Shown: positions 34,252 to 42,639 of the stretch, piece after piece
Numbering within the stretch: the first letter of the stretch is position 1
How the letters are laid out: each line of letters starts with the position of its first letter
NCBI GenBank assembly: GCA_002436025.1
Contig: DIXM01000002.1
Coordinates: 372,001 to 436,000 of the forward strand
Reading direction: 5' to 3'
From: a candidate division Hyd24-12 bacterium UBA6080
GTDB taxonomy: Bacteria; Fermentibacterota; Fermentibacteria; Fermentibacterales; JCC-6
DNA: 64,000 bases
Notes under the pieces: generated by a model
Seen by the model: the letters and a program-made list of their open reading frames with translations, nothing else
Told to the model about the DNA's origin: nothing
Databases searched by the model: none
Translations under genes and position numbers: made by a program

Positions 34252-37200
34252 ATGAATACCACCCCGACGGCCTCTGCAGGCGTTGATCCCCTGACCGGGC
34301 TTTGGAACAGGTCACACCTCGAATTCCTCGAGACCTCGTTTGCCTCACGCGGCTCGTTCTGGTCCCTGATCATTCTGGATGTGGATCACTTCAAACTGAT
34401 CAACGACATCTACGGCCATCTGTCAGGGGATGACGTACTGAGGCAGGTAGCCCGGACGGTACGGGTGAGTCTGAAGGCATCCGACATCCCCGTAAGGTTC
34501 GGGGGTGACGAATTCATCGTGGTGCTTCCAGACACTTCCGGCGAGGGGGCCATGAACCTGGCGGAACGCCTCATGAATGAAGTCGGGCGCCTCGGGAATC
34601 CTTCCGGGCTTCGGGTTAGCCTTTCCATGGGCGTCAGCCAGAGCCGTGATTCGGACGCCACGATAACCGACATGATCGAAAGGGCCGACAAGGCCCTCTA
34701 CCAGGCCAAGGAGAAGGGACGGGGGCGCTTCTTCCTTTTCTCGGAGGGCCTGAAGCAGGACGGGCTTTCCGACATCAGTTTCTCCCATATGGTGGGAAGG
34801 CGCCCGGAGCTCTCCAAGCTCAGGCAGCTCCTCGACGAATCGATCGCCGATTCTGCGAGGCTTGCACTGGTGACAGGGGAGGCTGGAGTTGGTAAGAACA
34901 GGCTTCTCGACGAGCTTCTTCACTACTGCCGCTTCCTGAAGGTGACGGTGGTCCGCAGCATGGCTTCGGAGCATGTGCGCCATCAGCCCTATGACCTTGT
35001 TGTCCAGCCTTTGCAGCACGCGCTGGCTCAGCTTGACGAGGCCTCCCTTCAGCAGGTGCGCCGGGAGGTGGAGCCGGTTCATCCGGCTACACTCGAGCTC
35101 TTCCCCGGCATCGAAGCCGCAGTTATGGACGACACTCTCTACTTTCGAGACGAGAGGCTAAGGTTCAGGATCTTCCGGGACGTGGCGGCCCTGTATGCGG
35201 CGGTTTCCGCCATCAGCCCAATGGCCGTGATCATGGACAACATGCAGTGGGCATCGGAACCCGACCTCGAGATGCTTTCCTATGTGATAAGGAACACGGT
35301 GACCTCGCACATTTACATCGTCTGCCTTCTCCGCAGGAACGACGACGAGCCAGGGGTTTTCCAGAAACTGCTCTCCCTTCGCTCCTCGATACCCGTTCTT
35401 CACCTGGAACTCGGGCATCTGACGGCTCAGGAGTCACGCAACATGATCCTGTTCGCCCTGAAGGACCCCAACGTTCCCGATTCCCTTCAGGAGTTCCTCA
35501 TCCGCCAGAGCGGCGGGAATCCGCTGTTCCTCAGGGAACTGATACTCTCCCTGGTCAGTTCCGGCACCATCATCACCTCCCCTTCAGGGGAGAAGGCGTA
35601 CAACATGCCGGAGAAGATGGACATTCCCGACAGCATGGGGCAGATCATCTCTTCCAGGCTTGCGCAGGTCGATGAGAACACAAGAAGCGTTCTGCGCATT
35701 GCATCCCTGACCCCTGAGAACCTTACCCTGGGTCTTCTTGAGACCGTGGTGGGGGGTGACCCGACGGGGCTTGCGGAAAGGCTTGACACATGCGTGAAGC
35801 TGGGCCTTCTGACCGAAACCATGGAATCCGACGGCGAAGTGGGGTTCAGTTTCTCCCACGGTGCGGTACAGGAGTTCCTGGGCCGCGAGCTGTCCGAATC
35901 ACTGAAGCAGACCTATCATCAGCGGATTGCCCAACACCTCGAAAGCCAGCTCCTTTCTGGGCGTGACGACCTTCTGAGCACGGTGGCGTACCACTTCACC
36001 CGAAGCCGCGATGCCGCAAAGGGTGCCGAATACTCCCTGAAGGCTGCTGAAAGGGCTTTCTCCATGGGCGCCAACCGACACGCCATTTCCTGGTACTTCG
36101 ACTTCCTGGAAAGGGCGGGAAGGACGAACGCCGACAGAAGAACTCTGTTCCTTGCCAACCTGAACCTGGGCATGCTGTTCGTGATAACATCCGAAGCCGG
36201 GAAGGCCGACGCATATCTGAAAAAAGCCCTGGAGCTGGCTCAGGGAGCGGAAGAACTGGCAGCGGTCGAGTTCAGGCAGGGAAGAAGCTGCCATCAGAGA
36301 AGCAGGTTTCCCGAGGCGATGGGCCACTTCGTGAGAACAGTGGCACTCTGTGACGAGTGCACCAACCGTGACCCCCGGGTGACTGGAACATCAGTCGATG
36401 CCAGGCTCGCGATCTCCTTCATATGCAGGCTGCGCGGCGAGTACGACAGGGCCTTCCAATGGCTGGACGGTGCACATGACCTTCTGGTGGGACTTGGCCG
36501 GGATGTTCGGCAGGACCTTTGGGCCCTCTACTACATCCGCAGGGCCGATGTTCTTTCCGAGAGGGGGGAAGGTGAAGAGGCGCTCAGGCTTTACAACATT
36601 GCGCTCGACCTCTGTGCCGGCATCGGGGACCTTACGGGTGAATCCATGGTGCTCAACAACATGCACGGCAGTTACTCGGGAACCGGTGACTACGAAAGGG
36701 CCATGGACACCCTGGAAAGGGTGGTGGACCTGACCCGAAGGCTGGATGACCGGCTGGGGCTGGCCATCGCCTATTACAACATTGCCGAGCACCGTCTTGA
36801 ACTCAACGGGCTTTCAATGGCAAGGGTCTACTACGGCAAGTACATGGAACTCAGCCGCGAGATCGGCAATGTGCTCGGCCTCGGTTTCGGGCACTTCGGG
36901 CTGGGTTTTCTGAACCAGCTCGAAGGCAACATCGCCGAAGCCGAGGCATGTTACCTCAGGGCACTCGATGTTTTTGAGAAACTCGAATGCGCCGAGCCCA
37001 CGGGTGGTTGCAGGCTGCGGCTTGCCGCGATACTTGTTCAGTCGGGCCGGCTGGGGGAGGCATGGAAACAGCTCGAGAAGCTCTCCGGGTACCAGCACCC
37101 GCCCTCCACCGAGTCCGAGATACTCCTTGTCCAGGGCATGCTGATGATGAACGAACCCGGCGCCGGCCCCGCTGCGATGAAAGGCGCCGCAGGGTTCATC

Positions 37201-37482
37201 CGCGAATCGATCAGCGGCCTTGAGCATGGTCATTCCGCTCCCGAAGCAGCGCTGAGGTATACCACACTTGTCCGTGCGCTGACACTGGGCAAAGAGGCGG
37301 GGAAATCGAGGGATGCGTTGATCGAGGGAAGTGAAAGGATAGCCGGTGAACTCGGACAGGTCAGATCGGCCGCCGCCCGTAACAGCATCATGGGTCGTCC
37401 TGAGATAAAGGCATTCCTCGATCTGATGAAACGGGAGGGGCTTGATTTCCCGCCGCCCGGCCGGGAGTTCCCCCCGGACTGA
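34252..37482 (+). CDS. GGDEF - AAA/STAND ATPase - TPR signalling protein
   Basis: A 1076-residue cytoplasmic protein. Residues 10-165 are a diguanylate cyclase domain with an intact FGGDEF active site (84-88), metal ligand LDVDHFK and NDIYGH. The product-inhibition site five residues before it reads KASD instead of RxxD. Residues about 180-460 are an AAA_16/STAND-type ATPase: Walker A GEAGVGKN (209-216) has Asn where Ser/Thr is normal, Walker B is MAVIMDNMQWA, and GGNPLFLRELI is the usual sensor region. From about 560 to the end are TPR-like helical repeats (EYDRAFQWLDGAH, GDYERAMDTLERVVD, GNIAEAEACYLRALDVFE). The design suggests c-di-GMP synthesis gated by ATP- and protein-binding. ATG 34252 is chosen over GTG 34228; Shine-Dalgarno is weak. 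Confidence 0.85.
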   Translation: MNTTPTASAGVDPLTGLWNRSHLEFLETSFASRGSFWSLIILDVDHFKLINDIYGHLSGDDVLRQVARTVRVSLKASDIPVRFGGDEFIVVLPDTSGEGAMNLAERLMNEVGRLGNPSGLRVSLSMGVSQSRDSDATITDMIERADKALYQAKEKGRGRFFLFSEGLKQDGLSDISFSHMVGRRPELSKLRQLLDESIADSARLALVTGEAGVGKNRLLDELLHYCRFLKVTVVRSMASEHVRHQPYDLVVQPLQHALAQLDEASLQQVRREVEPVHPATLELFPGIEAAVMDDTLYFRDERLRFRIFRDVAALYAAVSAISPMAVIMDNMQWASEPDLEMLSYVIRNTVTSHIYIVCLLRRNDDEPGVFQKLLSLRSSIPVLHLELGHLTAQESRNMILFALKDPNVPDSLQEFLIRQSGGNPLFLRELILSLVSSGTIITSPSGEKAYNMPEKMDIPDSMGQIISSRLAQVDENTRSVLRIASLTPENLTLGLLETVVGGDPTGLAERLDTCVKLGLLTETMESDGEVGFSFSHGAVQEFLGRELSESLKQTYHQRIAQHLESQLLSGRDDLLSTVAYHFTRSRDAAKGAEYSLKAAERAFSMGANRHAISWYFDFLERAGRTNADRRTLFLANLNLGMLFVITSEAGKADAYLKKALELAQGAEELAAVEFRQGRSCHQRSRFPEAMGHFVRTVALCDECTNRDPRVTGTSVDARLAISFICRLRGEYDRAFQWLDGAHDLLVGLGRDVRQDLWALYYIRRADVLSERGEGEEALRLYNIALDLCAGIGDLTGESMVLNNMHGSYSGTGDYERAMDTLERVVDLTRRLDDRLGLAIAYYNIAEHRLELNGLSMARVYYGKYMELSREIGNVLGLGFGHFGLGFLNQLEGNIAEAEACYLRALDVFEKLECAEPTGGCRLRLAAILVQSGRLGEAWKQLEKLSGYQHPPSTESEILLVQGMLMMNEPGAGPAAMKGAAGFIRESISGLEHGHSAPEAALRYTTLVRALTLGKEAGKSRDALIEGSERIAGELGQVRSAAARNSIMGRPEIKAFLDLMKREGLDFPPPGREFPPD

Positions 37483-37504
37483 GCGCAGATGCCCCAACCG
37501 GAAA

Positions 37505-37532
37505 ACGGCAGCCCTCCGAAGAAGGCTGCCGT
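37505..37532 (-). terminator. Hairpin between convergent genes
   Basis: A perfect 9-bp stem (ACGGCAGCC 37505-37513 with 37524-37532) and a 10-base loop in the 65-base gap between convergent genes. On the minus strand it is followed by TTTC, so it is more likely to end the aldehyde oxidoreductase transcript than the plus-strand one. Confidence 0.5.
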
Positions 37533-37547
37533 CATTGTTGATCCGGT

Positions 37548-39713
37548 CTACGCCCTGCCCGCGATGCGGGCGTTCAGCACCTCGAGCACCTCGGGAAGGT
37601 CCATGCCTATCTCCTTCATGTGCTCAGGCGTGGGGCAGCCGTCGGGCGTCCAGCCCCGCCGTTTGAAGACCGCGTCGATAAGTGAGTCGTACTGGCTCAT
37701 CCGGTAATCGCGGGTGATCTTCACCTTCTCCGCAAGGCTCTTTCCAGCGGGATCGATGCCTATCTTCTCCTTCATCTGCCTGTCGTACCGTTCCTCGCGG
37801 GCCTGGTACTCGTCTTCGAAAACCGGCCCCATGGCCCTGTAGGCGGGATAGTCATCCTTCCTGTGGCCGTATCCCTGGCGGATATTGAACGAGCGCTGGT
37901 AGTTGTAGACACGCTCACTTTGTTTCACCAGGCCGTCCCAGGTCAGTGGTTCCCCGGTAATGGCGGTGTACAGTTTGAAGTAGTTCTCCACATGTTCTGG
38001 GACCTTGTTGGGTTCGGGGTGTTTGGAGTTGTCGGCCGGTTCCACGTCGTTCCAGGGAAGCTTGCAGAGCCCCTGCAGTCCGAACCAGGTTCTGAACATG
38101 GGGAAGTAGTGCAGCGCTTCGGCCTTCTTTTCGAAGGTGGGGATGTGATTGTTGACCATGTCCATGAAGATCAGCCAGGCTTCGTCGTGCTGCGGACCCT
38201 TGTTGGTGAGGTAGTAGCCGCCCTGCTGGGCCAGGGATTCCTTTGAGATGTACTCGGACTGCTCCAGTCCCTTGCCGTGAAGGGCTATGTCTTTCAGGAG
38301 CTGAGGGTCGGCGCCGTACTCCGAGGCGAAATAGCCGGCCAGGAACTTGACACCCTTCCCGGCCAGGACTCCGAATCGCTTGCCGTCCGCCATGTCGTGC
38401 AGGATCCGGGCGGCTTCCTTCCAGTTCCCCCATGCAAGATCGATGCCGTCGGTGCGCTCTGCGTTCAGGATACCAAGTTCCCAGCACTCCATGAGGAAGC
38501 CGGTCATGGTGCCGAAGCTGATGGTGTCTATTCCGTACGTGTCGCAGTAGAAGTTGAGTTCGACGATACCCAGCGGGTCGTACACGTAGAGGTTGCTGCC
38601 CACACCTGCCGCGGTTTCGTATTCGGGGCCGTCAACGCACACTTTTGAGCCTTTGTAAGGCCCTGTCTGGAGTTCGTAATGGTCGACCGCATGGGCGCAT
38701 GCCATGGTGCAGCCGTACCAGCAGCCGTCAGGCAGGTTCTGGCTGAACAGCTTTTCCCACACCCAGCTGGCCAGCTCGTCACCCCTGGGGTCCTGGCCGT
38801 ACTTGTGGTTCTTTGTAGGCAGGAGGTCATAGTTGTTCATGATCTCCATGAGGTGGGCCGTACCCTGCTTGCGCATCTTGCACTGGGCATCGTCGTTCAC
38901 GATTATCTCGCGGTGCAGTTTCAATCCAATGCGCTGAACCTCGGCGGGGTCCACAGCGTTGTTCAGGTCGGGCTTCACACCTGAGAACCGGCACACAAGG
39001 GCACGGATCTTCTTGTCGCGGAGTACGGTGCCTATGCCTCCCCTGCCGGCCTGTTTGACCCTGATGCCCTGACGCCTCTTGTCGTAAAGGCTGAAGTTCA
39101 GGATGCCCATCGGAGAGTGGTCGGCTCCCCGGCCAGCGCTCACCACCGAGACCGACTGGAGGTCCTTCTCATCCCGGGCAAAGGCATGCGTGAGTTCCTC
39201 GGCCAGGAGATGGGTGTCCTGCTGAAGGTTGGCCGGAGCCTCGAAGAACTGCACGGTCCCCTTGTTGGAATCGATGAAGATTATGGTCTCGACGTCGGCC
39301 TTGCCCTGAAGCTCGAGGGCGTCCCATCCCCCGAACTTGAAGTAGGGGCCGAAGAATCCCCCCACGTTCGAGTCTATGGGAACCCCGGTCATGGGGGAGA
39401 GGCTCACCACAAGGCTCTTGCCCGATCCGGGGTAGTTCGTGTTCCCGCCGATGGGGCCCATCCCCATCACTATTTCGTTCTCGGGGTCGTTCCACTTCGT
39501 GGTTGGCTTTGTCGCGTCCCACAGGAGCTTCAGACCGAAGCCCTTGCCACCCGTGAACCGCTTTTTCATGTCTTCCGAAACCGGCTTCTCGGTGGCCTTC
39601 CGGGTGCCCACATCGAGGTGAAGGGTGCGCATGGCGTAACCGCGCTGAATGCTTCTGGGTTCAAAATCGTACTGTCCAAGAAGTTTGAAGTCGGCGGCCT
39701 TGAAGGCGCTCAT
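37548..39713 (-). CDS. Tungsten-type aldehyde:ferredoxin oxidoreductase, catalytic subunit
   Basis: A 721-residue enzyme of the AOR family, which oxidises aldehydes to acids using a tungsten (or molybdenum) bis-pterin and a [4Fe-4S] cluster. Seen: N-terminal FTGGKGFGLKLLWD, GPIGGNTNYPGSGKS, PMTGVPIDSNVGGFFGP, RGGIGTVLRDKKI, the cluster cysteines CWYGCTMAC (C-x3-C-x3-C), DGPEYETAAGVGSN, GIDTISFGTMTGFLMECWELG, and the fourth cysteine in FGLQGLCKLPW. It is about 100 residues longer than classical AOR, by a C-terminal extension. With the four-cluster partner encoded immediately upstream in the transcript (overlap ATGA), it looks like the two-subunit WOR5 or AorAB type. Substrate unknown. Confidence 0.87.
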   Translation of the reverse strand: MSAFKAADFKLLGQYDFEPRSIQRGYAMRTLHLDVGTRKATEKPVSEDMKKRFTGGKGFGLKLLWDATKPTTKWNDPENEIVMGMGPIGGNTNYPGSGKSLVVSLSPMTGVPIDSNVGGFFGPYFKFGGWDALELQGKADVETIIFIDSNKGTVQFFEAPANLQQDTHLLAEELTHAFARDEKDLQSVSVVSAGRGADHSPMGILNFSLYDKRRQGIRVKQAGRGGIGTVLRDKKIRALVCRFSGVKPDLNNAVDPAEVQRIGLKLHREIIVNDDAQCKMRKQGTAHLMEIMNNYDLLPTKNHKYGQDPRGDELASWVWEKLFSQNLPDGCWYGCTMACAHAVDHYELQTGPYKGSKVCVDGPEYETAAGVGSNLYVYDPLGIVELNFYCDTYGIDTISFGTMTGFLMECWELGILNAERTDGIDLAWGNWKEAARILHDMADGKRFGVLAGKGVKFLAGYFASEYGADPQLLKDIALHGKGLEQSEYISKESLAQQGGYYLTNKGPQHDEAWLIFMDMVNNHIPTFEKKAEALHYFPMFRTWFGLQGLCKLPWNDVEPADNSKHPEPNKVPEHVENYFKLYTAITGEPLTWDGLVKQSERVYNYQRSFNIRQGYGHRKDDYPAYRAMGPVFEDEYQAREERYDRQMKEKIGIDPAGKSLAEKVKITRDYRMSQYDSLIDAVFKRRGWTPDGCPTPEHMKEIGMDLPEVLEVLNARIAGRA

Positions 39714-40171
39714 GAGTGGACCTCCTTCTTTCTCGCTGCCTCGGCAATCTCAAAGGGAAGCCTGGAGGCCGGGCTTTCTTCCTTCTCGGCAACCTCGAGG
39801 GCGTCGGCGGGGCAGGTCTTCACGCAGGCGCCGCAGGCGATGCACTTGAAAGGCGCGGGGTCGCCCGGGAAGTAGCGCATGGCCCCGATGGGGCATACCG
39901 CAACGCACGCCAGGCATCCCACGCAAAGGCTCTTGTTTATCATCACGACGCCCTGGGCGTTCACGGTGATCGCCTGGGTGGGGCACTCGATGACACACTT
40001 GCGGCACTCCTGGTCGCACGCTACCAGGTGGAACTTCCCCAGCCCCATCTGGAAGAGCTGGATCCGGGATTTGGCCGGATCGTCCTCCTTGAAATACAGT
40101 CGGGAGCATGTGGCCTGACAGGTCAGGCATCCCACGCACTTCTCGTCGTTCAGCTTCAGGTACCTGATCAC
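39710..40171 (-). CDS. Four-cluster polyferredoxin, AOR electron-transfer subunit
   Basis: A 153-residue protein with four complete cysteine motifs: CVGCLTCQATC, CDQECRKCVIEC, CVGCLACVAVC and CIACGACVKTC, sixteen cysteines in total, predicting four [4Fe-4S] clusters. It is 4 bases into the AOR gene, so it is expressed with it and probably carries electrons between the catalytic subunit and ferredoxin or another acceptor, like WOR5-S and AorA. I place the start at GTG 40171, with AGGAGG 9 bases upstream; the in-frame ATG seven codons earlier would put that Shine-Dalgarno inside the gene. The 245-base gap to the divergent peptidase shows no clear promoter or RNA. Confidence 0.85.
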   Translation of the reverse strand: MIRYLKLNDEKCVGCLTCQATCSRLYFKEDDPAKSRIQLFQMGLGKFHLVACDQECRKCVIECPTQAITVNAQGVVMINKSLCVGCLACVAVCPIGAMRYFPGDPAPFKCIACGACVKTCPADALEVAEKEESPASRLPFEIAEAARKKEVHS

Positions 40172-40416
40172 GGTTGTGAACCTCCTGTTCATATCGGATA
40201 CGATTGGCGCAACACATTGCAGCCTGAGCATATGAGAACACTGCGCCCGGCAGCGGTCGGGGTGTTGCGAACCCTGATGTATGGCAAAACTATACGGGCG
40301 CGGAGGGGGTTCAGCAACCGGAGCCGGGAGTTGCGTTGAATCCGGGAGGACGCTATCGGGGCCATGTATATTTCCGGCACGGATCACTGGCAGCTCAATT
40401 CATCCCGGAGGTTCCC

Positions 40417-42483
40417 ATGTCTCCTTTTTTCGCTGCAATAGCCCTTTTTATTCTGCCTTCCCCGCCTCTCGCTCCCCGCGCTCCGCACGACATCGATTCC
40501 CCCTTCGGAGTGAGGACGGACTTTTATTACTGGCTTCGGGACTCGGAAGACCCCCGTGTCATTGAGTACCTTGAAGCCGAGAACCTCTATGCTGAAGCAT
40601 TTTTCACTGAGAACGGCGACATCAGGGAGACCCTGATCTCCGAAATGGCGGACAGGCTTCCCTCCGAGGATGCCTCGGTGCCCTGGGAACTCGACGGCTG
40701 GTGGTACGGCACCCGTTACGAGGCCGGGGCCGATTATCCCGTGTACTTCAGGTGCATGGGGGCGCCCGACGGCCCGGAGAGCATTCTCTTCGACATGAAC
40801 GAGCTTGCCCGGGACAGAGAGTACTTCTCCATCGAAGGCCTCAGCGTGAGCCCCGACGGGTTCATCGTTTCGCTGTGCATCGACACTCTCGGCGACCACA
40901 GGGGAATGATCGTCTTCCTCGACACACGAACCGGCGCCTTCCTTCCCGACACGCTCGACAACACGAGCAGTGACATGGCCTGGGGGGCGGACAGCCGCAC
41001 GTTCCTCTTCGGCACGCTTGACGAGACCAGGCGCACCGCAGGGTTCTCAAGGTATGCCCTGGGTTCAGGCGAATCGCCCCTTGAGGTGTTCTTCGAAGCC
41101 GACTCGACGTTCTGGCCCTGGATGTACGAGTCGCGAAGCAGGGAGTGGATAATCATTGGAACCGAAAGCACCGACACTTCGGAGTATTGCCTCATCGGAA
41201 CGGATGATGCCGGGGCGGACCCCTCCCTGGTTTTCCCCAGGGAACAGGGCGTGCTCTACTCCCTCGAGTTTGCGGGGGATTCCCTTTACATCCTCACTAA
41301 CCGTGATGCCCTCAACTTCAGGCTCCAAAGGACCCTGCCTCCGGGGTGCCCGGAGATCACCGAAGTCCTTCCCCACGATCCCGATGTCCTTCTGGAGGGG
41401 ATGGTCGGGTTTCGGAACCGGCTTGTCGTTATGGACAGGTCGCTGGGGAGGCAGGGGCTTCGCATACTCGCCATTCCCGAAGGTGAATGGCTGCGGGTTG
41501 CGTTGCCGGATGAACCGGCTTCCGTCTATTCCTCGTCCAACCATGAATACGACTCGGACTCGTTCCGTTTCGAGTTCTCATCATTCGTCACACCCTGGTC
41601 AACCGTATCGTGCGACCTTTTCACGGGGGAGCTCACGTTCCTCAAGACCGATTCGGTGGCGGGGTACGATCCTTCCCTGTACGAGACCGAATTCCTCATG
41701 GCTCCCGCGCCCGACGGTGAGATGGTGCCCGTTTCCCTGGTCTACCGCCGCGACCTTTTCAGTGCCGGCGGGAATCCCCTGCTTCTCTACGGTTACGGAG
41801 CGTACGGGTACAGCAACGACCCCATGTTCAGTTCAAGCGCGCTCAGCCTTCTGGACAGGGGCTTCGTGTACGCCATTGCCCATGTCCGTGGAGGACAGGA
41901 ACTGGGCCGCAGGTGGTACCTCGACGGCAGGCTTCTCTCCAAGAAGAACACTTTCACCGATTTCATTGTGTGCGCCGAGTACCTGGGTGAAACCGGCTGG
42001 TGCGATCCCGACAGGATGTTCGGCATGGGCGAGTCCGCAGGCGGGCTTCTCATCGGAGCGGTTGCGAACATGCGCCCCGACCTCTGGCGCGGGCTTGTGG
42101 CGGGAGTGCCCTTCGTTGACGTGGTTACGACGATGATGGACGAGTCGATCCCCCTCACCACCGGAGAGTACAGCGAATGGGGGAACCCGGCCGATCGGAT
42201 CTTCTTTGACTACATGCTGTCCTACTCACCGTACGACAACGTGGCGCCGGTGGATTACCCGGCAATGCTGGTCAACGCGGGGCTCTACGACTCACAGGTC
42301 GGCTACTGGGAACCGGCAAAGTGGGTCGCCTCCATGCGCCATACCGGAACCGGCAGTGAACCCCTGCTGTTCATCACCAACATGGGCGCAGGCCACGGCG
42401 GTTCATCGGGAAGGTACTCGTGGCTCGAGGACATCGCGAACCAGTACGCTTTCCTGATTGAACTGGCCGGAACGGATCTCTGA
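40417..42483 (+). CDS. Prolyl-oligopeptidase-family peptidase (oligopeptidase B-like, S9A), exported
   Basis: A 688-residue serine peptidase. It has an N-terminal signal-like segment (MSPFFAAIALFILPSPPLA), a seven-bladed propeller region, and a C-terminal alpha/beta hydrolase with LLYGYGAYGYS, FVYAIAHVRGGQELGRRWY, nucleophile GMGESAGGLLIGAVAN, acid in NAGLYDSQVGYWEPAKW and histidine in GAGHGGSSGRY. These are the oligopeptidase B/PtrB marks, which predict cleavage of short peptides, often after basic residues. The signal peptide suggests a periplasmic location, whereas many OpdB enzymes are cytoplasmic. GGAGG is 5 bases before ATG 40417; in-frame codons upstream have no such support. Confidence 0.88.
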   Translation: MSPFFAAIALFILPSPPLAPRAPHDIDSPFGVRTDFYYWLRDSEDPRVIEYLEAENLYAEAFFTENGDIRETLISEMADRLPSEDASVPWELDGWWYGTRYEAGADYPVYFRCMGAPDGPESILFDMNELARDREYFSIEGLSVSPDGFIVSLCIDTLGDHRGMIVFLDTRTGAFLPDTLDNTSSDMAWGADSRTFLFGTLDETRRTAGFSRYALGSGESPLEVFFEADSTFWPWMYESRSREWIIIGTESTDTSEYCLIGTDDAGADPSLVFPREQGVLYSLEFAGDSLYILTNRDALNFRLQRTLPPGCPEITEVLPHDPDVLLEGMVGFRNRLVVMDRSLGRQGLRILAIPEGEWLRVALPDEPASVYSSSNHEYDSDSFRFEFSSFVTPWSTVSCDLFTGELTFLKTDSVAGYDPSLYETEFLMAPAPDGEMVPVSLVYRRDLFSAGGNPLLLYGYGAYGYSNDPMFSSSALSLLDRGFVYAIAHVRGGQELGRRWYLDGRLLSKKNTFTDFIVCAEYLGETGWCDPDRMFGMGESAGGLLIGAVANMRPDLWRGLVAGVPFVDVVTTMMDESIPLTTGEYSEWGNPADRIFFDYMLSYSPYDNVAPVDYPAMLVNAGLYDSQVGYWEPAKWVASMRHTGTGSEPLLFITNMGAGHGGSSGRYSWLEDIANQYAFLIELAGTDL

Positions 42484-42639
42484 CAGGGGAATTGACCTCG
42501 TCAGCTTATCTGCCGTTTGACATGTCTATTCTTGAATAATGCGGCAGTAGGGCAACTATAAGCATCGAGTGGTTTGCATCTTCCCCGGCGTTTTTATTAC
42601 CTTCCGGGAAATACTTGTTCCGCCCTGAAGGGAGGGGTC

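Noticed and set aside
40172..40416. Search for a riboswitch or small RNA in the largest divergent intergenic region
   Set aside because: No conserved riboswitch core or strong hairpin plus T-run was found by eye.
42492..42562. TTGACC, TTGACA and TATAAG boxes before the first RND gene
   Set aside because: No pair has a spacing of 15-19 bases with two good hexamers, so I do not call a promoter there.
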